NCBI GenBank assembly: GCA_040384465.1
Contig: JAZKJF010000005.1
Coordinates: 124,001 to 188,000, forward strand
DNA length: 64,000 nt
Direction of reading: 5' to 3'
Source of the DNA: UBA5078 sp040384465
Lineage (GTDB): Bacteria > Pseudomonadota > Gammaproteobacteria > Pseudomonadales > Pseudohongiellaceae
Shown here: positions 43,382 to 52,304 of the stretch, one piece after another
Layout: each line of letters starts with the position of its first letter
Position numbering within the stretch: position 1 is the stretch's first letter
Position numbers and translations under genes: made by a program
The notes under the pieces: generated by a model
The model's input: only the letters and a program-made list of their open reading frames with translations
Told to the model about the DNA's origin: nothing
Databases searched by the model: none

Positions 43382-43495
43382 GTTTCCGGCGAGGAGCACA
43401 CTGAATCGAAACACGCCGTGAATCCGTCCCTGGAGGCTTGGCTTCGGCATCCTTGCCTCAGACAGTTTCGCTTCAGTGTGCTCTTCGCCAGAAAC
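43382..43495 (+). repeat. Palindrome-armed intergenic element, copy 4
   Basis: Arms at 43382-43412 and 43465-43495 are 31 nt and pair with 28 of 31 matches. The core at 43413-43464 is 52 nt, starts ACGCCGTGAATCCGTCC and ends TTGCCTCAGACA, and is more diverged than the other cores. The element fills the gap between the convergent Nif3 and cysNC genes, where it could act as a two-way transcription stop. The arms share no sequence with those of copies 1-3. Confidence 0.88.
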
Positions 43496-43516
43496 TGCAG
43501 TGCAGTTCCTGCGAGT

Positions 43517-45424
43517 TCAAATGACCTTCTTGTCTTTCAACAGCTTGATCACCTGACTGATGCACTCCTCAATGGAAAGAGCGCCTGTGTCCAGCACGAG
43601 ATCCGGGGCATCCGGAGCATCATAGGGGAAGGATACCCCGGGGATGTCGGTTGAGGGTGACAGCTCGGCTGCAGCATAGAGTCCGCTTGGATCGCGCTGC
43701 TTGCAGACGTCCAGTGACGGATTCAGATAGATCATGAAGCAGTTGTCGCGGCCGATCACGCTTAATGCATGCTCGCGGGAGTCCTTGTTGGGCGCTACGA
43801 AAGCGGCGCAGCAGATCAGTCCGGAATCGTTCAACAGCTTGGCGACATGCGCGCTGCGGCGCAGATTTTCGGCACGACCCTGCTGGTCATGAGGCAGATC
43901 TTTGCTGATACCAAGACGCATGGTCTTGCCATCAAGGACCGTGCTGACGCGGCCCATGTCGAACAGGCGACGCTCCAGGCCGTGGGCCATGGTCGACTTG
44001 CCTGATCCTGATACCCCGATGAACATCACTGTTGCAGGGCTCTGTCCGTAGCGGGCAGCGCGTTCTTCGCGGGTAACATGCACGATGCTGTTGGTGGCTT
44101 CCGTATTGGCCACTGAGTGGCTGGCGTCAACCGAAATCATGCCAGCGCCGATGGTAGCGTTGGTCAGTCTGTCGACAACGATAAAGGCACCAGTGCTGCG
44201 ATTGGCAGAATAATTATCGACACAGACCTGTTGATCCACTTCGACTTCACAAACGCCGATGGCATTCAGTTCCAGTGTCGGTGCAGGACGTTGTTCCAGC
44301 GTGTTGACGTCGATTTGGTGCTTGAGCGTGCTGATGCGTCCCGTCACGGTTTTAGTGCCGAGTTTGAAGTCGTACATCTTGCCGGGCAGCATCGGTTGCT
44401 CGGCCATCCAGACGACGGTGGCGCTGAAGCGGTCGGTGACTACGGGGTAGTTATCGCTGTGGACGATCATGTCGCCACGACTGATATCGATTTCGTCTTC
44501 GAGCGTCACTGTCACGGCCATGTCGGTGTAGGCTGATACCCGCTCCTCGTCATAAGTGACGATGGATTTGACACGACTCTTCTTGAGCGAAGGCAGTACC
44601 ACAATTTCATCGCCCTTGCGCACGATACCGGAAGCAATGGTGCCGCAGAAGCCACGGAAGTTGAGGTTGGGACGATTCACATATTGCACAGGGAAGCGCA
44701 GATCCTTCAGGTTGCGATCTTTGGCAATTTCCACCGTCTCGAACAGTGACATCAGAGTTTGCCCTTTGTACCAAGGCATGTGTTCACTCGGGTTGACGAC
44801 GTTGTCACCGTTGAGCGCCGACATTGGAATGAAGTAGAAATCGGCCTTGGTCAAGCCTTTGGCAAAGTTCAGGTAATCAGCTTTGATGCGTTCGAATGTC
44901 TCTTCGCTGTAGCCGACCAGATCCATCTTGTTGATGGCCACCACCAGGTGTTTGATGCCCAGCAGTGACGTGATGAAACTGTGACGACGGGTCTGCACCT
45001 GCACGCCGTGGCGGGCATCGATCAGAATCACGGCGAGATCACAGGTCGAAGCACCGGTGGCCATGTTGCGAGTGTATTGTTCGTGCCCGGGAGTATCGGC
45101 AATGATGAACTTGCGGCGTGATGTGGAGAAGTAGCGATAGGCGACATCGATGGTGATGCCTTGCTCGCGCTCGGCCTGCAGCCCATCCACCAGCAACGCC
45201 AGATCAATTGCGCCACCGGTAGTACCAGATTTGACGCTGTCGGCTTTGATGGCGCTGAGCTGATCTTCGTAGATCATTTTGGAATCGTGCAGGAGTCTGC
45301 CGATCAGCGTGCTCTTGCCATCGTCGACGCTACCGCAGGTCAGCAGGCGTAGCAGCTCCTTGCGTTCGTGCTGGGCCAGATAGGCATTGATGTCCGTGCT
45401 GATGAGATCCGATTGATGTGACAT
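43517..45424 (-). CDS. cysNC: Bifunctional sulfate adenylyltransferase subunit 1 / APS kinase CysNC
   Basis: The 635-residue protein joins a CysN GTPase (P-loop GSVDDGKST at 31-39, DTPGHEQYTRNM, NKMDL) to a C-terminal APS kinase (P-loop GVSGSGKST at 470-478, DGKTMRLGI). With CysD it turns sulfate into APS and then PAPS for assimilation. The fusion is common in proteobacteria. It follows cysD by 63 nt. Confidence 0.97.
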   Translation of the reverse strand: MSHQSDLISTDINAYLAQHERKELLRLLTCGSVDDGKSTLIGRLLHDSKMIYEDQLSAIKADSVKSGTTGGAIDLALLVDGLQAEREQGITIDVAYRYFSTSRRKFIIADTPGHEQYTRNMATGASTCDLAVILIDARHGVQVQTRRHSFITSLLGIKHLVVAINKMDLVGYSEETFERIKADYLNFAKGLTKADFYFIPMSALNGDNVVNPSEHMPWYKGQTLMSLFETVEIAKDRNLKDLRFPVQYVNRPNLNFRGFCGTIASGIVRKGDEIVVLPSLKKSRVKSIVTYDEERVSAYTDMAVTVTLEDEIDISRGDMIVHSDNYPVVTDRFSATVVWMAEQPMLPGKMYDFKLGTKTVTGRISTLKHQIDVNTLEQRPAPTLELNAIGVCEVEVDQQVCVDNYSANRSTGAFIVVDRLTNATIGAGMISVDASHSVANTEATNSIVHVTREERAARYGQSPATVMFIGVSGSGKSTMAHGLERRLFDMGRVSTVLDGKTMRLGISKDLPHDQQGRAENLRRSAHVAKLLNDSGLICCAAFVAPNKDSREHALSVIGRDNCFMIYLNPSLDVCKQRDPSGLYAAAELSPSTDIPGVSFPYDAPDAPDLVLDTGALSIEECISQVIKLLKDKKVI

Positions 45425-45487
45425 AGTGATTGAACCCGGTTGAACTTTGCTATTACTGAAGCTGAATGTGTGTCGACGGGTAGACCG

Positions 45488-46396
45488 TCAGAAGTACCCT
45501 TTACGCTTTTTGTCTTCCATCGAGCCGGCTTTGTCGCTGTCAATCAGGCGGCCCTGGCGCTCCGAAGTGGTCGTGAGCAACATCTCCTGAATAATGTCGG
45601 TCAGGGTGGTCGCTGATGACTCCACCGCGCCGGTCAGCGGATAGCAGCCCAGCGTGCGGAAGCGGACCATCTTGTTTTTTGCATTCTTGCGTAGATGCTC
45701 CGGCATGCGGTCGTCATCGACCAGGATGTCCACACCCTCCATTGACACGACCGGGCGTTCCTTGGCGAAGTACAAGGGCACAATGTCGATGTTGTTCAGG
45801 TAGATGTACTGCCAGATATCCAGCTCCGTCCAGTTGGAAAGGGGAAATACTCGGATACTCTCGCCTTTGTTGACCTTGCAGTTGTAGATATTCCAAAGTT
45901 CGGGACGTTGATTTTTCGGGTCCCAGCCATGATTCTTGTCACGGAATGAGAATACGCGTTCTTTGGCGCGGGACTTCTCTTCGTCGCGGCGGGCTCCTCC
46001 GAATGCAGCATCGAATTTGTGCTTGTTTAATGCCTGACGCAGTGCCTGGGTCTTCATCACGTCAGTATGCTTTTCACTGCCGTGCGTAAAAGGACCTATG
46101 CCGCTTTCGACGCCTTCCTGATTGATATGGACGATCAACTCCAGCCCCAGTTTCTTCACCTGTTTGTCGCGGAACTCGATCATTTCCTTGAATTTCCAGG
46201 TGGTATCCACGTGCATGAGCGGGAAGGGAGGCTTGCCAGGATAGAAAGCCTTCATCGCCAGATGCAGCATCACAGCGGAGTCCTTGCCGATGGAATACAG
46301 CATGACCGGGTTGTCGAATTCTGCAGCCACCTCGCGAATGATATGGATGCTTTCGGCTTCGAGTTGTTTCAGATGCGTCAGATTGTAGTCAGTCAT
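45488..46396 (-). CDS. cysD: Sulfate adenylyltransferase subunit 2 CysD
   Basis: The 302-residue protein has the PP-loop SIGKDSAVMLHLA and the family blocks HVDTTWKFKEMIEFRD, GGARRDEEKSRAKER and FPLSNWTELDIWQYI. It forms ATP sulfurylase with CysN. Length and C terminus (EDKKRKGYF) are standard. It is the promoter-proximal gene of the cysD-cysNC pair. Confidence 0.98.
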   Translation of the reverse strand: MTDYNLTHLKQLEAESIHIIREVAAEFDNPVMLYSIGKDSAVMLHLAMKAFYPGKPPFPLMHVDTTWKFKEMIEFRDKQVKKLGLELIVHINQEGVESGIGPFTHGSEKHTDVMKTQALRQALNKHKFDAAFGGARRDEEKSRAKERVFSFRDKNHGWDPKNQRPELWNIYNCKVNKGESIRVFPLSNWTELDIWQYIYLNNIDIVPLYFAKERPVVSMEGVDILVDDDRMPEHLRKNAKNKMVRFRTLGCYPLTGAVESSATTLTDIIQEMLLTTTSERQGRLIDSDKAGSMEDKKRKGYF

Positions 46397-46500
46397 GCCA
46401 GTTCACTTTGTTGTGTTGAGTACTCGAAGCCCACAAAAGGTGAGATCGAGGACGAGAGCGTTATAAAAGGGAGTAATTCAGAAACGTCCGATCAGAATGG

Positions 46501-46950
46501 TTATAAATAATCCTTGTCAGACTCTCTCGGTTTCTCCAGTCCAAAGCCCTCGGAAAGGGCGCCTGACTGGTTGGCGTTCTGTCTGGGGGCGTAATCCTTG
46601 GGGGGTTGAATATCCGTATTGTCACTGGTCAGTGCGGACGCTCCAAAGACGCCATCTCTGGACGCAGGAAGGAGCTTATTCGCCACTTCTCCGGAGCACA
46701 GATCTTGCGCGCCGGTGGCCAGGTGCTGGTAAACATCCCTGTAACTGTCTGTCATCTGCTGCACAAGTTCGGCGGTGACACTGAAATGTTCACTGACCTC
46801 GTCCTTGTAGCGAGCATGGCTACGCTGCAGATCCTGCAGGGTCTGTTCAAGTTCCGTGACCTTTGTGGGATTGGTATTCACCCGGCTTGCCAGGACATAG
46901 CCAATGGCGACGCCAGCGGCCAGACAAACAATAGCGGTCAACCATAACAT
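46501..46950 (-). CDS. zapG: Z-ring associated protein ZapG (YhcB, DUF1043)
   Basis: The 149-residue protein has an N-terminal membrane helix (WLTAIVCLAAGVAIGYVLA), a coiled coil (TELEQTLQDLQRSHARYKDEV) and the DUF1043 core HFSVTAELVQQMTDSYRDVYQHLA. It is linked to cell-shape and division control. The frame is open upstream to 47055, but only the ATG at 46950 places the helix at the start as in the family. It is divergent from zapE. Confidence 0.92.
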   Translation of the reverse strand: MLWLTAIVCLAAGVAIGYVLASRVNTNPTKVTELEQTLQDLQRSHARYKDEVSEHFSVTAELVQQMTDSYRDVYQHLATGAQDLCSGEVANKLLPASRDGVFGASALTSDNTDIQPPKDYAPRQNANQSGALSEGFGLEKPRESDKDYL

Positions 46951-47192
46951 AGCAATACCTTGTCTCTTGTCCGTGGGCTCGCAGAAGCGCGGGCCAGATA
47001 GTCGTGAGAGGCAAGTATAGCCTGAAATGTGGCTGACGGGAGTAAGAAAATCCATCGGATAGTCTCCTCAGGGGCTTGTGACTGGGACTGATTCGGCTGG
47101 TTCTTGGTCCTCTGTTTATCTTAGAATGCACCGCTTTCCGAGAACTGGGGCAGGTGTGCCCGCCATGATTTATTCTTCAATGATGCCTTTAA

Positions 47193-48332
47193 ATGACGCC
47201 ACTTGAACGTTACCAGTTGGATATTGCGACAGGAACCATGACGCCAGATCCTGCACAGGAGCAGGCTATAGCGCATTTTCAACGTGTGTATGAAGAGTTG
47301 TTGCGTAAACCGATGCCTGCGCGTGGTGTTGGTTCAACGGCCTTGCAATTTTTGAGGCGAGGTTTGCTGAGGCGGCAAGAGAGCGACAGTGGGCGCACCG
47401 CAGAAACCGGGGTGAAAGGGCTTTATATCTATGGTGGTGTTGGTCGGGGCAAGACCTATCTGATGGATGTGTTCTTCGAAAGTCTGCCCTTTGAGAACAA
47501 GATGCGGACTCACTTTCATCGGTTCATGCAAAGAGTGCATGCCGAATTGAATCTGCTTAAGCGGCAGAAGAACCCGCTGGAAACCGTTGCCCGCACGATC
47601 GCCAATGAAGCGCGCGTCATCTGCTTTGATGAGTTTTTTGTGTCGGATATTGGGGATGCGATGATTCTAGGCGGATTACTGACGCATTTGCTGGACGAAG
47701 GCGTGACGCTGGTGGCGACATCAAATATCCAACCAGATTGTCTCTACGAGAATGGGCTGCAGAGAGAGCGATTTCTGCCAGCGATTGCTTTGTTGAAGCG
47801 CGACACTGAAGTCATCGAGCTGGATGGTGGTATCGATTATCGGTTGCGCAGTCTGCAACAGGCTAGCCTCTACCACACGCCTTTGGGGGAAGAGGCGGAC
47901 AAAGCGCTCAGCGCGAGTTTTCGTCGTCTGGTTCAGGAGCACGCCACCGTCCACACTGGCGAAATCGTTGAAGTGCTCGGGCGACCTATCAGCTCGCGCA
48001 TGAGTGCCGATGATGTCATCTGGTTCGATTTTCTTGAGTTATGCGACGGGCCGAGAAGTGCGTATGACTATATTGAGCTGGCCAGGATTTATCAGACGGT
48101 TCTGCTCAGCAACGTCCCGCAACTGAAAGCGGATAATGACGACATGGCACGGCGTTTCGTGAGCCTGGTGGACGAGTTCTATGATCGCAATGTGAAGCTG
48201 ATCATGGCAGCAGAGGTGCCTCTTTTGCAGCTTTATGCAGGGGGTGGTCTTGCTTTTGTGTTCGAACGCACCAGTAGCCGTCTGCTGGAAATGCAGTCCC
48301 ATGACTATCTGGCGCGCGAACATAAAGCCTGA
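47193..48332 (+). CDS. zapE: Cell division ATPase ZapE (AFG1-like)
   Basis: The 379-residue ATPase has Walker A GGVGRGKT at 81-88 and Walker B VICFDEFFV, plus LMDVFFESLPF and HFHRFM. ZapE acts on the Z ring, especially under stress. It lies before rplM as in E. coli and Pseudomonas. Confidence 0.96.
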   Translation: MTPLERYQLDIATGTMTPDPAQEQAIAHFQRVYEELLRKPMPARGVGSTALQFLRRGLLRRQESDSGRTAETGVKGLYIYGGVGRGKTYLMDVFFESLPFENKMRTHFHRFMQRVHAELNLLKRQKNPLETVARTIANEARVICFDEFFVSDIGDAMILGGLLTHLLDEGVTLVATSNIQPDCLYENGLQRERFLPAIALLKRDTEVIELDGGIDYRLRSLQQASLYHTPLGEEADKALSASFRRLVQEHATVHTGEIVEVLGRPISSRMSADDVIWFDFLELCDGPRSAYDYIELARIYQTVLLSNVPQLKADNDDMARRFVSLVDEFYDRNVKLIMAAEVPLLQLYAGGGLAFVFERTSSRLLEMQSHDYLAREHKA

Positions 48333-48406
48333 TTGCCATCTCAGGCTGGCTGCTACTGAAACCGGGCGTGGCGTATGCGTTCGCGCTGTTTATGGCTATT
48401 TAGTGC

Positions 48407-48435
48407 TTGAATAATTAAAGTTGCTTCGGTAGTAT
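48407..48435 (+). promoter_or_regulatory. Sigma-70 promoter of rplM-rpsI
   Basis: TTGAAT at 48407-48412 and TAGTAT at 48430-48435 are separated by the ideal 17 nt and lie about 40 nt before rplM. This leaves a short leader of about 33 nt. Confidence 0.7.
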
Positions 48436-48474
48436 TCGCGCTCCTTGAAGACAATGCTCCTTTGGTGAAAGTAA

Positions 48475-48903
48475 ATGAAGACCTTTATTGCGAAACCGCA
48501 GAATGTTGAACACAACTGGCTGTTGCTGGACGCCGAAGGGCAGACTCTCGGTCGTATGGCCGCTGAGATAGCCAGCCGTCTGCGCGGGAAGCACAAGCCT
48601 GAGTACACGCCACACGTTGATACCGGTGACTACATCGTTGTGATCAATGCAGAGAAAGTGGCTGTTACCGGTAATAAAGTGAAAGACAAGATCTATCATT
48701 CCCACTCTGCATTCCCAGGTGGCATGAAGAACATCGCTTTCGGCAAGTTGCTTGACAGAGCGCCCGAGCGTGTACTGAAGTTGGCGGTTAAAGGTATGTT
48801 GCCGCGCACTCCTCTCGGTCGCGCCATGTTCAAGAAACTGAAGGTGTATGCGGGTACAGAGCACCCACACACTGCACAACAACCGCAAACGCTGACACTG
48901 TAA
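48475..48903 (+). CDS. rplM: 50S ribosomal protein L13
   Basis: The 142-residue protein matches L13 throughout: MKTFIAKPQNVEHNWLLLDA, GDYIVVINAEKVAVTG and GMLPRTPLGRAMFKKLKVY. It is cotranscribed with rpsI, 19 nt downstream. Confidence 0.99.
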   Translation: MKTFIAKPQNVEHNWLLLDAEGQTLGRMAAEIASRLRGKHKPEYTPHVDTGDYIVVINAEKVAVTGNKVKDKIYHSHSAFPGGMKNIAFGKLLDRAPERVLKLAVKGMLPRTPLGRAMFKKLKVYAGTEHPHTAQQPQTLTL

Positions 48904-48922
48904 AGAGGCTCACTGAATAGCT

Positions 48923-49315
48923 ATGGCTACGACACAATATTACGGCACGGGTCGACGCAAAACTGCTACTGCCCGAGTATTCCTCACCAAAGGAACCGGC
49001 ACTATCTCCATCAACAAGCGCACCTTGGATAATTTCTTTGGTCGTGAAGTAGCTCGCATGGTGGTTCTGCAGCCTCTTGAGCTGGTGGATCTGAAAGACA
49101 AATTTGATGTCACTGTGACTGTAAAAGGTGGCGGCAGCTTTGGTCAGGCCGGTGCCATTCGTCATGGCATCACTCGCGCCCTGATGGAATATGATGGCGA
49201 GCTGCGTCCGACTCTGCGTAAAGCTGGTTTCGTGACTCGTGATGCGCGTGCTGTTGAGAGAAAGAAAGTGGGTCTGCGCAAAGCGCGCAAGAGACCACAG
49301 TTCTCCAAACGTTAA
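48923..49315 (+). CDS. rpsI: 30S ribosomal protein S9
   Basis: The 130-residue protein has the S9 start YYGTGRRKTATARVFL and the basic C terminus KARKRPQFSKR that reaches the P-site tRNA. Two hairpins follow the stop codon. Confidence 0.99.
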   Translation: MATTQYYGTGRRKTATARVFLTKGTGTISINKRTLDNFFGREVARMVVLQPLELVDLKDKFDVTVTVKGGGSFGQAGAIRHGITRALMEYDGELRPTLRKAGFVTRDARAVERKKVGLRKARKRPQFSKR

Positions 49316-49346
49316 TACCGCTATCTGCTTATGCTTGGAAGGTAAT

Positions 49347-49376
49347 CGCGGTGGTGCTGCAAGGGCTGCCACCGCG
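49347..49376 (+). other. First hairpin downstream of rpsI
   Basis: CGCGGTGG and CCACCGCG pair around a 14-nt loop, followed by TTTA. It lacks a long T-run and may protect the mRNA end or slow polymerase before the terminator 16 nt further on. Confidence 0.5.
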
Positions 49377-49391
49377 TTTAAACAGTTTTAT

Positions 49392-49430
49392 AAAAGCGCT
49401 TTTGCCATTATGGTAAGGCGCTTTTTTTTT
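49392..49430 (+). terminator. Rho-independent terminator of rplM-rpsI
   Basis: AAAAGCGC and GCGCTTTT form the outer stem, and TTGCCAT with ATGGTAA extends it inward, followed by a run of nine T. This closes the ribosomal operon before petA. Confidence 0.92.
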
Positions 49431-49464
49431 AGAAAAATAAAAATTCCCCACTTAAATCAATCTG

Positions 49465-49492
49465 TTGCCCTTATATTGTGAAGGGTTATGCT
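49465..49492 (+). promoter_or_regulatory. Sigma-70 promoter of the petABC operon
   Basis: TTGCCC at 49465-49470 and TATGCT at 49487-49492 are 16 nt apart and lie about 160 bp before petA. The rest of the 336-bp rpsI-petA gap holds only the two hairpins and an untranslated leader. Confidence 0.55.
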
Positions 49493-49651
49493 TGAAAAAA
49501 GTGGAGAAACTCACTACCATTCGCGACATTTGTGAGACCGCTGCATGTCGAGGGGCCAGGTGCTTCTCGTTTCTAATTTTCTAATCTGGATTCTTTCCTC
49601 GTTATCGCAGGAGAGGGTTCTTAACATTACCAATGCTCAGGAGATAACACG

Positions 49652-50251
49652 GTGAGTGAAGACGGTACTGATTCTGGCCGCAGACGATTTTTATTGGGGT
49701 CTACCTCGGTAGTAGGGGTTGCCGGAGTAGTGGGCGCAGTGGTGCCTTTCGTTGGATCGTGGAGTCCGAGCGCGAAAGCACGGGCTGCTGGTGCTGCTGT
49801 CAGGATTGATATCAGTCAGGTCGAAGAAGGTGCCATTATGGGACCGATTCCCGCATGGCGTGGCAGACCTATATTCATTGTCAGAAGAACGGCCGAAGCG
49901 TTGGCAGCGTTGCCAGAAGTCGTTGATCGTCTGCAGGATCCAGATTCCACGCAGCCTGAACAGCCTGAATATGCCACCAATGGTCATCGCTCGCGCGAAC
50001 CGGAAATTCTGGTTCTGGTAGGTCTGTGTCCGCACCTGTTCTGTTCCCCTACGCCGCATATTGAACTGCGAGCCGAGCCATTCGATGAAAACTGGAAAGG
50101 TGGTTTCTTCTGTCCTTGCCACGGTTCGCGTTTCGACCTGGCCGGCAGAGTTTTCCAGGGCTCTCCTGCTTCACGCAACATGCAAGTGCCGCCCTATTAT
50201 TACGAGTCAGAGTCAGTCCTTGTAGTTGGTGAAGATGGGGTGAATGCATAA
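49652..50251 (+). CDS. petA: Ubiquinol-cytochrome c reductase Rieske iron-sulfur subunit
   Basis: The 199-residue protein has a twin-arginine-type N terminus (GRRRFLL) that also serves as a membrane anchor, and a C-terminal Rieske domain. Cluster ligands are C126, H128, C154 and H157, with a disulfide expected between C131 and C156 (CPHLFC and CPCHG). Most bc1 Rieske proteins read CTHLGC in the first loop; here T is P and G is F. The start is a GTG at 49652 after AGGAG. It shares a TAATG junction with the next gene. Confidence 0.96.
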   Translation: MSEDGTDSGRRRFLLGSTSVVGVAGVVGAVVPFVGSWSPSAKARAAGAAVRIDISQVEEGAIMGPIPAWRGRPIFIVRRTAEALAALPEVVDRLQDPDSTQPEQPEYATNGHRSREPEILVLVGLCPHLFCSPTPHIELRAEPFDENWKGGFFCPCHGSRFDLAGRVFQGSPASRNMQVPPYYYESESVLVVGEDGVNA

Positions 50252-52257
50252 TGAGCGCATCGAATAAACCTGGTTTGGTAGTGTCAGCATTGGTCGGTCT
50301 CAGGGACTGGACCAACGAGCGCCTTGCAATCGTGCCTGCGTGGGAGCAGCACATGAGCAAGTACTATGCGCCGAAAAACTTCAACTTCTGGTATTTCTTC
50401 GGGGTCTTGTCATTGGTTGTGCTGGTCATGCAGTTGCTGACCGGTGTCTGGCTTACGATGAATTACACCAATAGTGCGGAAGCAGCATTTGCTTCTGTCG
50501 AATACATCATGCGTGACGTCGAGTGGGGATGGCTGTTGCGCTATCTGCATTCAACCGGTGCGTCTGCGTTCTTTATTGTTGTGTACCTGCACATGTTCCG
50601 CGGTCTGATGTACGGCTCGTACAAGAAGCCCAGGGAGCTGGTCTGGGTATTCGGGATGGCGATTTACCTGGTGCTGGTGATTGAAGGTTTCATGGGCTAT
50701 GTACTGCCATGGGGTCAGATGTCCTACTGGGGTGCGAACGTAATCGTGTCGCTGGTCGGTGCGATTCCCGTGATCGGTGAAGACCTGCTGGTGTGGGTGC
50801 GTGGTGATTACCTGATCTCTGGCGCAACGCTGAATCGTTTCTTTGCACTACACGTCGTTGCATTGCCTATCGTTCTGCTCGCTCTCGTGGTGCTGCACAT
50901 TCTGGCGCTGCATGAAGTGGGTTCCAATAACCCAGACGGTATTGAGATCAAGAAAAACAAAGGCCCGGATGGTATTCCGCTGGACGGCATCCCGTTCCAC
51001 CCTTACTACACTGTGCACGACCTGGTTGGTATCACAGTATTCCTGTTCGTGTTCTGCTTCATCGTGTTCTTCGTTCCTGAGATGGGTGGCTACTTCCTTG
51101 AGCACGCCAACTTCCAGGAAGCTAACCCACTGTTGACACCAGAGCATGTGCCTCCGGTTTGGTACTACACTCCTTTCTACTCCATGTTGCGCGCCGTAAC
51201 AGTACCGTTGTTGGGTATCGACGCGAAGTTCTGGGGGCTGATTGTGATGTTTGGTGCTATTGCGATTCTGTTCGTGGTGCCTTGGCTTGACCGCAGCCCG
51301 GTCAAATCCATTCGCTACAAAGGTTGGGGAAGCCGTATAGCCCTGCTGGCATTCATCGTCAGCTTCCTGATTCTGGGTGTACTCGGTACGCTGTCAGTCA
51401 GCCCTGCCCGTACATTGCTTGCACAGATAATGACAGTGGTGTACTTCGGTTTCTTCTTCCTGATGCCGTGGTATACGTCCAAAGAGAAGACCTTCCCAGA
51501 ACCCTCTCGCGTGACAGGCCGCTGGATTACCTGGAAGCAACTGGTTATTACGCTTGCTCTGCTTGCTGCACTGGTCGTGTTGCCACTGAAGGCTGTCGCC
51601 GCAGAAGCCAATGTCGCGCTTGATCACGTCGAAGTAGATGTGGGTGACCAAGAGTCTTTGCAGAATGGTTTCAAGTACTACATGAACTACTGTGTGGGCT
51701 GCCACTCGCTGCAGTACGCCCGTTATGAGCGTACTGCCAATGATCTGGGGATTCCGACCGATCTGGTTCTGGACAACATCATATTCAACGATCACCAGAT
51801 CGGCGACCTGATGGATAACGCCATGTCGACCGACAATGCCAAGAACTGGTTCGGTGCACTGCCTCCCGATCTGACCTTGATCGCTCGTGTGCGCAGCCCT
51901 GATTGGCTGTACACCTACCTGCGCTCTTTCTACGCAGATTCTTCGCGTCCCTGGGGTGTCAACAACACTGTGTTTCCCAATGTAGGCATGCCAAACGTCA
52001 TGCACGAACTGCAGGGAGATGTTGTGTGTGAAGGTGAGGCTGGACATTGCGAACCCGAGCATGTGGATGGAACTGGCTCCATGACACCCGAAGAGTTTGA
52101 TGCGACAGTCGGCGACATGGTGAATTTCCTGTACTACATTGGCGAGCCAGTGCGTGCAGAGCGCGAGCGCCTGGGCTTCTATGTTCTGGGCTTTCTGGCG
52201 ATTCTGTTTGTGTTCGTGACATTGCTGAATCGCGAATACTGGAAAAAGATCCACTAG
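50251..52257 (+). CDS. petBC: Fused cytochrome b - cytochrome c1 of the bc1 complex
   Basis: One uninterrupted 668-residue ORF covers both subunits. Residues 1-420 are cytochrome b, with haem ligands H100, H114, H201 and H216, and the Qo motif PPVWY at 301-305. A hydrophobic signal-like stretch follows (LVITLALLAALVVLPLKAVA, ending at about 450). Then comes cytochrome c1 with the haem-binding CVGCH at 481-485 and a C-terminal membrane anchor (about 645-662). In most gammaproteobacteria petB and petC are separate genes; a fused precursor cut after synthesis is known from Bradyrhizobium (fbcH). The AVAAEAN sequence would suit signal peptidase cleavage near 450. Confidence 0.95.
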   Translation: MSASNKPGLVVSALVGLRDWTNERLAIVPAWEQHMSKYYAPKNFNFWYFFGVLSLVVLVMQLLTGVWLTMNYTNSAEAAFASVEYIMRDVEWGWLLRYLHSTGASAFFIVVYLHMFRGLMYGSYKKPRELVWVFGMAIYLVLVIEGFMGYVLPWGQMSYWGANVIVSLVGAIPVIGEDLLVWVRGDYLISGATLNRFFALHVVALPIVLLALVVLHILALHEVGSNNPDGIEIKKNKGPDGIPLDGIPFHPYYTVHDLVGITVFLFVFCFIVFFVPEMGGYFLEHANFQEANPLLTPEHVPPVWYYTPFYSMLRAVTVPLLGIDAKFWGLIVMFGAIAILFVVPWLDRSPVKSIRYKGWGSRIALLAFIVSFLILGVLGTLSVSPARTLLAQIMTVVYFGFFFLMPWYTSKEKTFPEPSRVTGRWITWKQLVITLALLAALVVLPLKAVAAEANVALDHVEVDVGDQESLQNGFKYYMNYCVGCHSLQYARYERTANDLGIPTDLVLDNIIFNDHQIGDLMDNAMSTDNAKNWFGALPPDLTLIARVRSPDWLYTYLRSFYADSSRPWGVNNTVFPNVGMPNVMHELQGDVVCEGEAGHCEPEHVDGTGSMTPEEFDATVGDMVNFLYYIGEPVRAERERLGFYVLGFLAILFVFVTLLNREYWKKIH

Positions 52258-52304
52258 TCTGCGGTTGGTAAAAGTCAGCAAATCCGAAAATTGAGGTTGA
52301 GAGT

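Noticed and set aside
11739..43495. CRISPR or tandem array explanation for the repeated cores
   Set aside because: Copies are dispersed, in both orientations and flanked by unique inverted arms, with no regular spacers or cas genes.
43517..45424. CysN-CysC fusion as a novelty
   Set aside because: Bifunctional CysNC is common in proteobacteria.
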